Below are positions 10,241 to 19,694 of a stretch of 64,000 nt of DNA, piece by piece (position 1 is the stretch's first letter; the number at the start of each line of letters is the position of its first letter). The position numbers and the translations under genes are program-made. The notes under the pieces were generated by a model, which saw only the letters and a program-made list of their open reading frames with translations, was not told the origin of the DNA and made no database searches. This stretch comes from Litsea cubeba (lineage: Eukaryota > Streptophyta > Magnoliopsida > Laurales > Lauraceae), in contig CM022949.1 of assembly GCA_012931725.1 (NCBI GenBank), forward strand, positions 31,201,235-31,265,234, read 5' to 3'.

Positions 10241-13200
10241 ACCAACAACGAGCAGAAGAATGACACGAACACTACTGCTACTTTGGATAATGAAGTAGTG
10301 ATTCTTACCAGTGAAGTTGAAGAGTGTTTGAGTGTTGCAGATAATCAGGTTGAGTGGGTTGTTGACACAGCAGCATCCTACCATGCTACTCCTTGTAAGG
10401 AGATGTTCACGACGTACAAAGCAGTGGACTTTGGCACTGTGAAGATGGGCAACACAAGTCATTCAAATATTGTTGGGATCGGTGATGTCTGCATTCAAAC
10501 CGATATTGGTTGCACAATGACGCTGAAAGATGTGCGACATATTCCTGATCTGCGGTTAAATCTGATTTCCGGGACTTCATTGGACCGTGCAGGTTATGAA
10601 AGTTACTTCGGAAATGGCAGGTGGAAGCTCACTAAAGGGTCTCTTATTTTTGCGAGAGGGAAGGCGTGTAACACGCTGTACAAAACACATGTGAAGCTAT
10701 GCAAAGGTGTGTTGAATACTGTTGAAGACAGATCCTCTCCAAATCTGTGGCACAAGAGACTTGGACATATGAGTGAGAAAGGACTGCAGTTATTGGCAAA
10801 GAAAGATTTGATTCAATACTCCAAAGGTACATCTCTTGACCCTTGTGATTATTGTTTATTTGGTAAACAGCATAGGGTTTCTTTTTCTAAAACATCAACG
10901 ATAAAATCTAATGTGTTGGATTTGGTATATTCTGATGTTTGTGGTCCCATGGAGGTGGAGTCATTGGGTGGCAATAAGCTTTTTGTCACATTTATTGATG
11001 ATGCATCCAGGAAAGTCTGGGTTTATGCGTTGAAATCGAAGGATCAGGTGTTCCAGATATTTCAGCAGTTTCATGTCATGGTTGAAAGAGAAACAGGAAA
11101 GCTCTTGAAGTGTCTCCGCACAGATAATGGTGGTGAGTACACATCCAACCAGTTTAAAGGCTATTGCTCAAAGCATGGTATTCGACATGAAAGAACAGTT
11201 CCTGGTACTCCACAGCACAATGGTGTAGCCGAAAGAATGAATCGTACTATTCTTGAAAAGATGAGATGCATGATTAGAGTGGCACAGCTACCCAAACCAT
11301 TTTGGGGTGAAGCTATTCTGACTGCCGTTTACCTGATTAACAGGTCTCCCTCAGTTTCTTTGGATTTTGATCTTCCGGAGAGAGTATGGACAGGTAAAAA
11401 TGTTTCTTATTCTCATTTGAAGGTATTTGGGTGCAAGGCTTTTGCACATGTACCAAAGGAAGCAGCGTTCAAAGCTGGATGATAAGGCAGTTGTGTTGCA
11501 TTTTTCTTGGCTATGGTGGAGCCGAGTTTGGCTACAGGTTATGAAACCCAGAGAAAAGAAAAATTATCAGAAGTAGGGATGTGGTGTTTCATGAAGACCA
11601 ATTCTTTGGAGATATTGAAAAGACTGAAAAGTCTAAAGAAGTTGTTGATGGAATGGTTGATCTCACACCGACTCCTTCTCCAGTGCAGACTACAGGTGGA
11701 GAAGGTGGACAAAACGATTTAGATCGTGATGAGGCGCAGGAGTTGCCAGATGAACAGGGTGTTGAGCAGGGGGAGTAGTCTCCTCAGTCAGAAACCACGG
11801 AACCTCAGGTTAGGAGGTCTACTCGAGAGCGTCAACCATCAATAAGATATCCTGCATCAGATTATATTTTGCTTACTGATGAGGGGGAGCCAGAGAGCTA
11901 CCCAGAAGCAAAAACTCATGAAGATAAAGATGAGTGGATGAAGGCTATGCAGGATGAGATGAGTAAGAACAATACTTATGAGCTGGTGGAACTCCCAAAA
12001 GGCAAGAAGGTTCTGAAGAACAAATGGGTGTTCAAGGTGAAGAGAGATGACAGTGGAAAACTGATAAAGCACAAAGCACGGCTAGTGGTTAAAGGCTTTG
12101 CGCAGACGAAGGGTCTTGACTTCGATGAAATCTTCTCTCCAGTTGTGAAGATGACTTCTATCAGAGTTATCTTGGGTCTAGTTGCCAGCATGGACCTTGA
12201 ACTTGAACAGATAGATGTGAAGACTGCTTTTCTTCACGGTGATCTGAAAGAAGAGATCGACATGACTCAGCCGGAGGGGTTTGAGGTAGAAGGAAAAGAA
12301 CAACTGGTTTGCAGGTTGAAAAAGAGTCTCTACGGGCTGAAACAAGCGCCGAGACAGTGGTACAAGAAGTTTGATTCATTCATGGTGAGTCATGGGTACC
12401 GGAGGACAGCTGCAGATCACTGCGTTTATGTTCGTAAATTTGGTAATGGAAAATTTATCATCCTTCTTTTATATGTAGATGATATGTTGATAGTTGGACA
12501 AGATAGTGAAATGATTGGCAGATTGAAAAGGGACATGTCAAAAACTTTTGACATGAAAGACTTGGGTCCCGCACGACAAATTTTGGGAATGCAAATTCGT
12601 CGTGACAGGAATGCCAAGAAGCTGTGGTTGTCACAGGAGAAATATGTTGAACGGGTGCTAGCGAGATTCAACATGATAGATGCTAAGCCAGTTAGCATGC
12701 CTTAGCCAGTCACTTCAAGCTCAGTAAAAGATCATGTCCTACTACAGATGCAGAAAAGGAACGGATGATGTCTGTTCCATACTCCTCAGCAGTTGGGAGT
12801 CTTATGTATGCCATGGTGTGTACACGGCCAGACATTGCTCATGCAGTGGGTGTAGTAAGTAGATTTCTTTCTAACCCTGGGAAAGAGCATTGGGAAGCAG
12901 TGAAGTGGATCTTCAGATATTTGAGAGGTACATCAGATTTCTGCTTGTGTTTCGGAGGCTTAAAACCAGTACTTGAAGGCTTTACAGATGCTAATTTTGC
13001 AGGCGATCTCGATCGTCGGTTGTCTACTTCTGGGTACTTATTTACTTTTGCAGGGGGAGCTATTTCCTGGCAGTCTAAGTTGCAGAAGTGTACAGCATTG
13101 TCTACAACCGAAGCAGAATACATAGCTGCTAATGAAGCAGGGAAGGAGATGATTTGGTTGAGGAATTTCTTTAAAGAACTGGATTTGAAGCAAGGAGAGT

Positions 13201-13436
13201 ATGTAGTCTACTGTGATAGTCAAAGTGCTATGGATCTTAGCAAGAACGCTACATACCATGCCCGCACAAAGCACGTTGATGTGAGATATCATTGGATTCG
13301 TGAGGTCATCGAAAAGAACCTCATGAAGCTGGAAAAGATTCACACTGACAAGAATCCCTCTGACATGATGACTAAGGTCGTGTCTAAGGGAAAGCTGGAG
13401 CTGTGTTCAGAGTTGGCAGGACTGGACTCCTCGTAA
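10241..13436 (+). pseudogene. pol: Copia Pol polyprotein, broken by frameshifts and stops
   Basis: Domains appear in copia order: protease (VDTAASYHAT), pre-integrase HHCC (NLWHKRLGHMS), integrase with D, D and E motifs (YSDVCGPM; RTDNGGEY; HNGVAERMNRT), reverse transcriptase (KARLVVKGFAQ; SLYGLKQAPRQWY; YVDD) and RNase H (FTDANFAGD; STTEAEYIA; HIDVRYH-type tail). Lesions seen: an extra A near 11460, an extra T near 11493, TGA at 11542-11544 in place of Trp, TAG at 11776-11778 in place of Gln, and a missing T near 12702 that creates an apparent TAG. Catalytic motifs survive, but no single continuous protein can be made from this copy. Confidence 0.9.
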
Positions 13437-13465
13437 GGGGTTCAGAGACGTCTTCCCCATGGTCT

Positions 13466-13476
13466 GGAGGGGGAGA
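13466..13476 (+). promoter_or_regulatory. Polypurine tract of copia element
   Basis: GGAGGGGGAGA just upstream of the 3' LTR is the expected plus-strand primer site. Confidence 0.85.
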
Positions 13477-13477
13477 T

Positions 13478-13795
13478 TGTTGGGTTTAGTAGGTCCAGAC
13501 CAATTGGGTTCATGGACATGGGTATTTTGGTAATTGTACCGGGACTTTCTTATTGACTAAGATAGGGTTTCTTAGGGAATAAGAAAGAGAACATTATATA
13601 TATGATGTAATGTGTAACCCATGAGAGACAGACAGACAGAGAAGAGTGAACCTAAAGGAGAGTCGAGTTTTCTTTCCCGTGGACGTAGGCAAGATTGCCG
13701 AACCACGTAATTCTCTTGTGTGTGATTGTTTGTCTTGTGTGGTTTAATTGTTCGTTCGATCGCTGATTCACGTTTCCGCATATACGCGCACAACA
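13478..13795 (+). repeat. 3' LTR of copia element
   Basis: 318 bp, the same length as the 5' LTR with three base differences, followed by the target duplication GTCTT. Confidence 0.95.
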
Positions 13796-14190
13796 GTCTT
13801 ACCCTTATCAAATCATTTTAAAGCACTATGGTTGGGGCATTTAAAATTGACCTCTATGAAGCCCTTTGATCTTTTACATGTACTGTATCAAAGTCCTCGG
13901 GTGATTGAATGAGGGCGCACTTCATCAATCATGTGGCCTCCTAAAAACCGCACTCATCTTTATAAATGGTTGTTCTCTTAGATTCACCCAGAATATCATG
14001 TGAAGAGACAATTGAGTTTCCGGTGGGATTCAAATGTTGCCTGGGATGTTCTTTCTACTCTTCTTATTTGCCTTGAAATTTGATAAATTAAAAGCAACTA
14101 TGGATGATGTGATAAGCTAGAGTATAGTAAGGGGCCTCTTTGATCAGCTAAATGATGGTGGAGATAAATTTCTCACAATTAAGTATAGTA
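13796..14190. other. Pack-MULE interior without recognisable gene
   Basis: No coding domain seen. A 17-bp copy of PPR-fragment text (GGCCTCTTTGATCAGCT) recurs near 14130, suggesting rearrangement of the captured segment. Confidence 0.4.
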
Positions 14191-14192
14191 AG

Positions 14193-14445
14193 CACAAAAG
14201 TGGTCGATATCGACTATAATAGTTATCAATATCGACCATATAACTGAAAGGCATAATTTACAGTCATTGCCAGTGTCGACCACTTTTATTGTCGATATCG
14301 ACCACATAACTGAAACATTAATTTACAGTCATTGTCAGTGTCGACCACTTTTATTGTCGATATCGACCATATAATTGAAACATAAATTTACAGTCATTGT
14401 CAGTGTCAATGTCGACCACTTTTATTGTCGATATCGACCATAATA
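14193..14445 (+). repeat. ~65-bp tandem repeat with GTCGATATCGAC palindrome
   Basis: About three and a half units with CATAATTTACAGTCATTG starts at 14252, 14316 and 14381. Each unit ends with the half-site GTCGACCAC, a TTTTATT spacer and the full palindrome GTCGATATCGAC (14203-14214, 14291-14302, 14356-14367, 14427-14438). The same palindrome occurs in both TIRs of the Pack-MULE. Confidence 0.85.
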
Positions 14446-15065
14446 AAATAGAAGAAAAAAAATGATGACTGTCCATAGCAGTGCTCCGTTTGGAGATACA
14501 AAACCTGTAAATTAACCGCTCCGTAACAACAGAAATAACTCTTCACTATTATAAGGAGTGTTTAAGTCTCAAACATATTGCAATTTGTATATTTATCATC
14601 GCTCATTCGCAGCTACATCTTAATCCAAACTTAACAATTACAACAAAAAACAAGAATAACATAAGAAAGTAGAAAATGATTTCGGTCTTCAACTGCCATG
14701 TTCTGAATGATTGATGATGCCTTTTGTGATCATAAATTATTTACCAGTGTTGCAACGGTCAATGTCTTCTTCCATTTGTCAGCATCATGTAACTGAGAAA
14801 GAGGAGTATTGACAATGAATATAAGACAACCATCATATTCTGATCATTGCATCTTCATGAAGGATTTTAGTGTATGCTAAATTCTTTAGGGGATCATGAT
14901 TTGAGGCAGAATGAGAACAAGATATAGTCCACCTTCCTACCCAAGAACAGTCATCACAAAAATATTGTTGTCGCATTTCGCATACATGTCCATAAGTGCA
15001 GTAGAAACATTCTCTCACTTCTATAAGTAATTTCCAGCCCAACCCTCAACCCTGCAATCGCAAAT
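14446..15065. other. Pack-MULE interior without recognisable gene
   Basis: AT-rich, no domain recognised. It could include 3' untranslated sequence of the captured RNA-binding-protein gene, which reads leftward from 15653. Confidence 0.4.
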
Positions 15066-15069
15066 ATCA

Positions 15070-15653
15070 TCATTCAATTCAACCAACAACGGCTAACAAA
15101 GTAACAATTCCATTCCACCCTGGTGCATCCCTCCAGATGGAGCTCCCACTGTACCCAGTAGGACCAGGCGCACCATACTGCAAAGAACCATAGGAACCAC
15201 CACCCAACCCCGCACCACCACCCAAACCAGGACCATACCCACCAGCACTATCGCCCAAACTGGCACCAAAACCACCAGCATTGCCACCTCCCAATGATGA
15301 TGGTGCCTAGTTCCCCACAGAGGACAGCCCCTGCCCACCAATTGAAGATTGCAAAGGTGTGTTCAGATTGTAATGGCTAAGCCCTAACACCTGGTTACTG
15401 CTAGAGAACCACCCAATCCCCCATATGAAGAGAGCCCGCCCGGCGCGCCATATTCTTGATTGGCTGGGGCACCCGACAGCTCCTGAATTCCTCCACCCAG
15501 CTTCCCTTTCTTCCCATCAATTGCTATCTTGCAGACCAGCTGTTGCCCGTCCATATTCTTGATTGGCTCGACCAGAGCCGCCCAAAGTTTTCTTGAATAG
15601 TCATCAATGAAGGTCTTCCATCTTACCCTTCCAAACATGATAATTTCTTCCAT
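15070..15653 (-). pseudogene. Captured RRM / glycine-rich RNA-binding protein fragment (UBA2-like)
   Basis: On the minus strand 15653-15384 encodes the end of an RRM (KNMDGQQLVCKIAIDGKKGK) followed by GGG, YGAPGG and GLSSYGGLGGS. After a frame break, 15294-15079 continues with GGGNAGGFGASLGDSAGGYG and SLQYGAPGPTGYSGSS. An RRM tail followed by a Gly/Ser/Tyr-rich region is typical of the plant UBP1-associated protein 2 (UBA2) and related hnRNP-like proteins that bind U-rich nuclear mRNA. The N-terminal parts are absent and the frame is broken, so this is a captured gene piece. The UBA2 assignment is from memory of the family and is less certain than the domain type. Confidence 0.7.
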
Positions 15654-15744
15654 TTAAACTAACTATTCTGTTCAAACTTTGTTCCATTGTTCACACAAGA
15701 ATTTTATCAAACACCTTGAAGGCAAACCTTGCGCTTTGATACCA

Positions 15745-15980
15745 CTATGTCAGTGACAGCCCTGCATTCTCATGACGTGCTGGAGAATCGGTAAATTGCC
15801 TGACATCACCATCTTCCCTGCTGGCCTGATGCTCATGCTTGGGCTTCAACGTTGTGGCAGCTGCTGCAGATGGCACCTCTGGATCAGCTATGGTTCTAAA
15901 TGGAGGAGCATGAACTGGGGGTACATCATCAGAAAATGCATCGGGGTTGTCTTGAGAATCATTAGCCCGAGAATCTAAGC
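15745..15980 (-). other. Unidentified open stretch upstream of the RRM fragment
   Basis: A minus-strand frame of over 75 codons without stops reads NDSQDNPDAFSDDVPPVHAP, then a section with PSAAAATTLKPKHEH and ends at TAG (15745-15747). Its composition (acidic, Pro/Ala-rich) looks like a disordered protein segment and its strand agrees with the RRM fragment. It may be another captured exon. A Met-initiator-PBS-like TGGTATCAAAGC lies on the same strand right after it (about 15734-15745). Confidence 0.3.
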
Positions 15981-15985
15981 AGGCA

Positions 15986-16499
15986 TGTCAGAAATAACCA
16001 TTGGGGAACTAAGCCTACAAGAGAATGTGATGAGAATTAGCAGTAATACCTTTTGATAAAAAAATGTGAATGTTGAGCTTGTATCCTCAACCAACAGTCT
16101 TACAGATATGGAAAGCTCAAACCAATCACCTCATGCCCCATCAACGCCTGTGTAGGGGAATGTTTGGAATTTGGATCCCAGCAACACTGGATCCATAACT
16201 CTCGCGTTCATTCATTTGGAAATTTCAAGTATTTTGATATTTTGTTTGGACCAAAGGCTATGTAATCTTTGAGAGTCCTCACTTTGCACAGATGTACCTA
16301 TTGATGACTTCTATCTTTTTCATAGATCTTCCAAATATCTTCCATTGCTGTTCTCTGTTTCACTGAATCACTTGAAATGGGTTTCTCATGGGCCATTGTA
16401 GAAGATGAGCAGACCCTCTCGTCATCTATTCCATCCACCGGGACATCCATTTGAAGAAGAAATGTATTGAAAAATGTTAAAAAGTTGTGATATCGTGAC
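15986..16499. other. Pack-MULE interior next to the right TIR
   Basis: A short minus-strand frame at 16510-16298 (70 residues) has no recognisable domain. Nothing else is visible. Confidence 0.4.
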
Positions 16500-16736
16500 T
16501 TAAGGGACATCCACTTGAAGATGAGCAGACCCTCTCGTCATCTCTTCCTCCTCCCTCCTCCTCCTCCTCCTCCTCCCATCTTCTCCATCCTGAAAAACAC
16601 AATTTTTATTTGGGTTCCCGCAGAATGGTCGATATCGACCATTCGCTAAACGACAAAAAAAGGACATGTAGAGCCTTATCCGTGTCCATGGTAAATACAA
16701 CACCTCCCAAGTAAAGTGGTCGATATCGACCATTCG

Positions 16737-16802
<66 letters not shown>

Positions 16803-16885
16803 GGACATGTAGAGCCTTATCCATGTCCATGGTAAATACAATACCTCACAAGTAAAGTGGTCGATATCGACCATTCGCTAAACGA

Positions 16886-16937
<52 letters not shown>

Positions 16938-17027
16938 GGACATGTAGAGCCTTATCCGTGTCCATGGTAAATACAACACCTCCCAAGTGGTATACGATCT
17001 TAGAGGGCTCTACCAGGTAAATTCCTC
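16500..17027 (-). repeat. Right TIR of Pack-MULE, expanded
   Basis: Inverted copy of the left TIR in which a unit with GGACATGTAGAGCCTTATCC, CCATGGTAAATACAA and the palindrome TGGTCGATATCGACCA occurs three times rather than once. Units begin near 16652, 16741 and 16887, and palindromes lie at 16626-16641, 16717-16732 and 16858-16873. Two units contain very long A runs (16739-16801, 63 bases; 16887-16935, 49 bases) where the left TIR has a 15-base T run. Confidence 0.85.
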
Positions 17028-17732
17028 TATATTTTATTTAATATGTTTGATTCTTGCCTCTTTGGAAATATATATAGTACATATCCGACCCACTTGTGCA
17101 CTTGTGTTGGACTGTTGGTAATAAGCCTGGTATTGTAATGTATGAAATATGAATTATGAAATTATGAATCTATGCAGGGGGCTATGGACTAACGTGGAGT
17201 ATGGAATATGAATCATTTAGTTACACTTACAATATTGATTCTTATACAGGTACAACCCATTTAAACCCAACCCTACCCGACAACTCGAGTAACCCGACCC
17301 AACACAAACTAGTATAGGTTCAGTTACGGGTTATAAATGTTTAACCCATACTAGTTTGGGTCGGATGAGGTATTTAGCCAAATCCGACCCAATCCGACTC
17401 ATGTACACCCTAGTCCTTATTTAGGCCCCGATAAGTAAATGGATTCGGGTCCGGTCCCACCTTGGTTTAGACCCGTGGACCCGAGACCCGACATATTACC
17501 TCAATTTTTTGAAATCTCTTCTAAAAATCATATTTTTCTAATATCATTCTCTACCTAGACCCGGATCCAGATCCGCCCCATATATTAATCTGGTTACGGT
17601 TCTGGAGCCAAGAAATCAGTTCCGGTTCCGAAGTTAAGAAATCGGTTCTGAAACGTTCTGGATCTGGTTTCACCTTCTCCTTAAGGGTTCCGGTGGTGGA
17701 CCCGGACTGGAACCGACCCGTTTACAACCCTA

Positions 17733-18779
17733 TATATATCACATAGACCCCTCTTTATAGGAATTGAAAACTTAACCATCTACATATTTCACACATGAAC
17801 AATTAAACGGTGCATATCACTCTAACGTAAGGAAATTGGTGTCATCGTCTATACACAGGTATACACCCCACACTAGCAAATTGGATTGTTGAAGGTGGGC
17901 CCATTCAGGTTAAACCAAGTTTTAGGCATCCCATAAGATCATTTGCTCTAATTTAAACTAAAAATTTCTTGAATTCATGCAGGAACTAAAAAAGATAAGA
18001 ACATTATGGAGGCATAAAACCAACTCACACCAACTCTTAACTGGCCTTGATTGCAAAATTTAGGGGTATGAAGAGTCTGATGGATTCAATGAATCCTTTA
18101 AATTGGATGGCATATTTGAGAACTTGACAGGTTTCAAATAGTGGGGAGATCATATTCTATTACCCTTATATAAAAGCCAAGAAGAAGTGACATGCTTGTG
18201 AAATTCTCTACACACCCCCTGCTGGAGGGCCCACTTTGCCAGATGGAAGCCCACATTCTCTGACATATGGAAGGAAGATTACAGTAAGACCACATCTCTA
18301 GACCTGTGGCTGATGCATGTTTGCCAAATAGATGTTGTAGGCCTAACTTCCACCAAGTCCATCTTTATTGGTTTTATCTCAAACCTCAAATAAAAATGCC
18401 AATCTTTCTTCTTCTACCAAAAAAAAAAAAAAAAAAAAAATTGTTGTCTGCAAAATACTTTCTCTACGCCTCTCCTCGTCTGTCCTTCCTCAGTATTCAA
18501 GGCCCTTCACCTTCTCTTGGATTATCATATCAGGTCCCTATTTTTTCAGTCATTTTTTGTTTTCTTCCTAATTCTTCTATGGCTAAGTCAATTGATTATT
18601 TTATGTAATTATATCCTGTAGAAGGAAATTGGGTTTTTCAATTCTCCTCTTAAAATGTGTCAAATTTATCTTTAGTTTTGTAACTTTGGTTTACTTCACT
18701 GTGAATGGCTGCATTTTCAGGTATCATTTTGTTTTAATATATTTAATGCCACACATTGTCTGTAATTGCAAGTGGGTGC
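17733..18779. other. AT-rich stretch without genes
   Basis: No recognised coding region. An A run occurs at about 18420-18440 and the open frames around it are low-complexity. Confidence 0.5.
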
Positions 18780-19240
18780 TTGTTTTCATCTTGTGGGTAA
18801 TTATTGGACTGGAGACGTATACTTTGTCTGCAGCTCTATTCTGATTTGTTCTTACTTTTAACTTTTTTTTGTTGGTTTATGCATGTGTATGATCTGTAGT
18901 TACAAGTGATGATCGATTGGTTATATGGTGAGTGAAATTCTTGGAAACTATATTGGAGATATTTACTTTAGTAGCCTTATTATGTTCTGTTCTAACTTCT
19001 AACTTTTTTTTCTGTTTGATTTGTTGGTTTATTTATGTGCACAATTTGTAGTTACAAGTAAGAATCAATTGGGCACATGGTGACTAAAATTCTTGGAAAT
19101 TTGATTGGAGATTTCTACTTTATTGGCCTCTATTCTATTATGTTCTGACTTTTAACATGGTTTATTCATGTACACAACCTGTAATTACAAGTGAGGGTCG
19201 ATTGGGCACAGGCTGAGTGAAATTCTTGAAAATTTGGGCA
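18780..19240. repeat. Degenerate tandem triplication (~130-155 bp units)
   Basis: The words GTAGTTACAAGTGATGATCGATTGG (18896), GTAGTTACAAGTAAGAATC (19050) and GTAATTACAAGTGAGGGTC (19180) recur in the same context, each preceded by a GGTTTATxxATGT word and followed by GAAATTCTTGxAAA. They are diverged tandem copies with no coding function seen. Confidence 0.7.
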
Positions 19241-19694
19241 GTTCAGCCCTGGAAGCCTTGATCTGTAATTGCAAGTGGGTTTAATTTAATTATGGGGGCA
19301 TTGATTGATTTGGCAATTCAAGCATCTTCTTCTCTTTTAGTATGAGGTAAAAGATATGTGGGCATTGATGTATTTTGGTAATTCCAGCATTGATAGATTG
19401 ATTTAGTTATTTTGGTAATTCTTCATTTACTTTATCATCTATTCACTAGCCACTGCAATGTCCAACTCTCATATTTTCTACATGTCCAATGATAAAATAT
19501 CTTATTATTTTTATTCCACTTGTTTTCAACCTAGGAGGAGGGAATGGTAAGTATGTTTTTAGTTTTTTTCTTGATTTCACTACTCTTTTTGTTGCTCAGG
19601 GAGTGAAACTTTCAAGATTCCATGGACCACTGCCAACTATTTTCTGATATTCAATGTGAAATGTGCGACATAATACATCACTCTTGCAGAGAGT

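Larger units (their letters stand above)
8097..13795 (+). mobile_element. Ty1/copia LTR retrotransposon (Tork/Tnt1-like)
   Basis: The innermost layer. Two 318-bp LTRs (TGTTGGG...ACAACA) enclose a Met-initiator PBS, gag and pol in the copia order protease-integrase-reverse transcriptase-RNase H, then a purine tract. The 5-bp GTCTT flanks both ends (8092-8096 and 13796-13800). I count three differences between the LTRs (A/G in ACCAGGACT, G/A in GTGTGACCC, C/G in CCGTCGACG), so the insertion is young. Pol carries several frame breaks. Lineage is judged from Gag and RT motifs and is less certain than the superfamily. Confidence 0.95.
6608..17027. mobile_element. Third layer: Pack-MULE carrying host gene fragments
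   Basis: The termini GAGGAATTTACCTGGTAGAGCCC at 6608 and its inverted copy ending at 17027 are flanked by a perfect 9-bp duplication TATATTTTA (6599-6607 and 17028-17036), the hallmark of Mutator-like elements. The terminal inverted repeats are long (6608 to about 6890; about 16500 to 17027). No MURA-like transposase is present. Instead there are fragments of a PPR gene, a wall-associated-kinase-like gene and an RRM/glycine-rich protein gene. Without the copia insertion the element is ~4.7 kb. Such non-autonomous Mutator elements with captured genes are known as Pack-MULEs. Confidence 0.85.
6412..17412. mobile_element. Second layer: hAT-type MITE with 8-bp TSD
   Basis: The element starts TAGGGGTGTACA at 6412 and ends TGTACACCCTA at 17412. 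The 8-bp sequence GTCCTTAT lies directly outside both ends (6404-6411 and 17413-17420), as expected for hAT transposition. The native element (6412-6607 plus 17037-17412) is ~570 bp, rich in CCCGACCC words and has no coding capacity. It was later split by the Pack-MULE. Confidence 0.85.
6336..17732. mobile_element. Outermost layer: hAT-type MITE split by nested insertions
   Basis: The left end TAGGGATGCAAATGG (6336) pairs with the right end CCCGTTTACAACCCTA (up to 17732), which is the usual look of plant hAT-type MITE ends. Both halves share a theme of CCGG/GGTTCCG/GACCCG words. Removing everything inserted at 6412-17412 would leave ~390 bp, a normal MITE size. I see no exact 8-bp target duplication at the outer ends, so this layer is less certain than the inner three. 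Confidence 0.5.
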
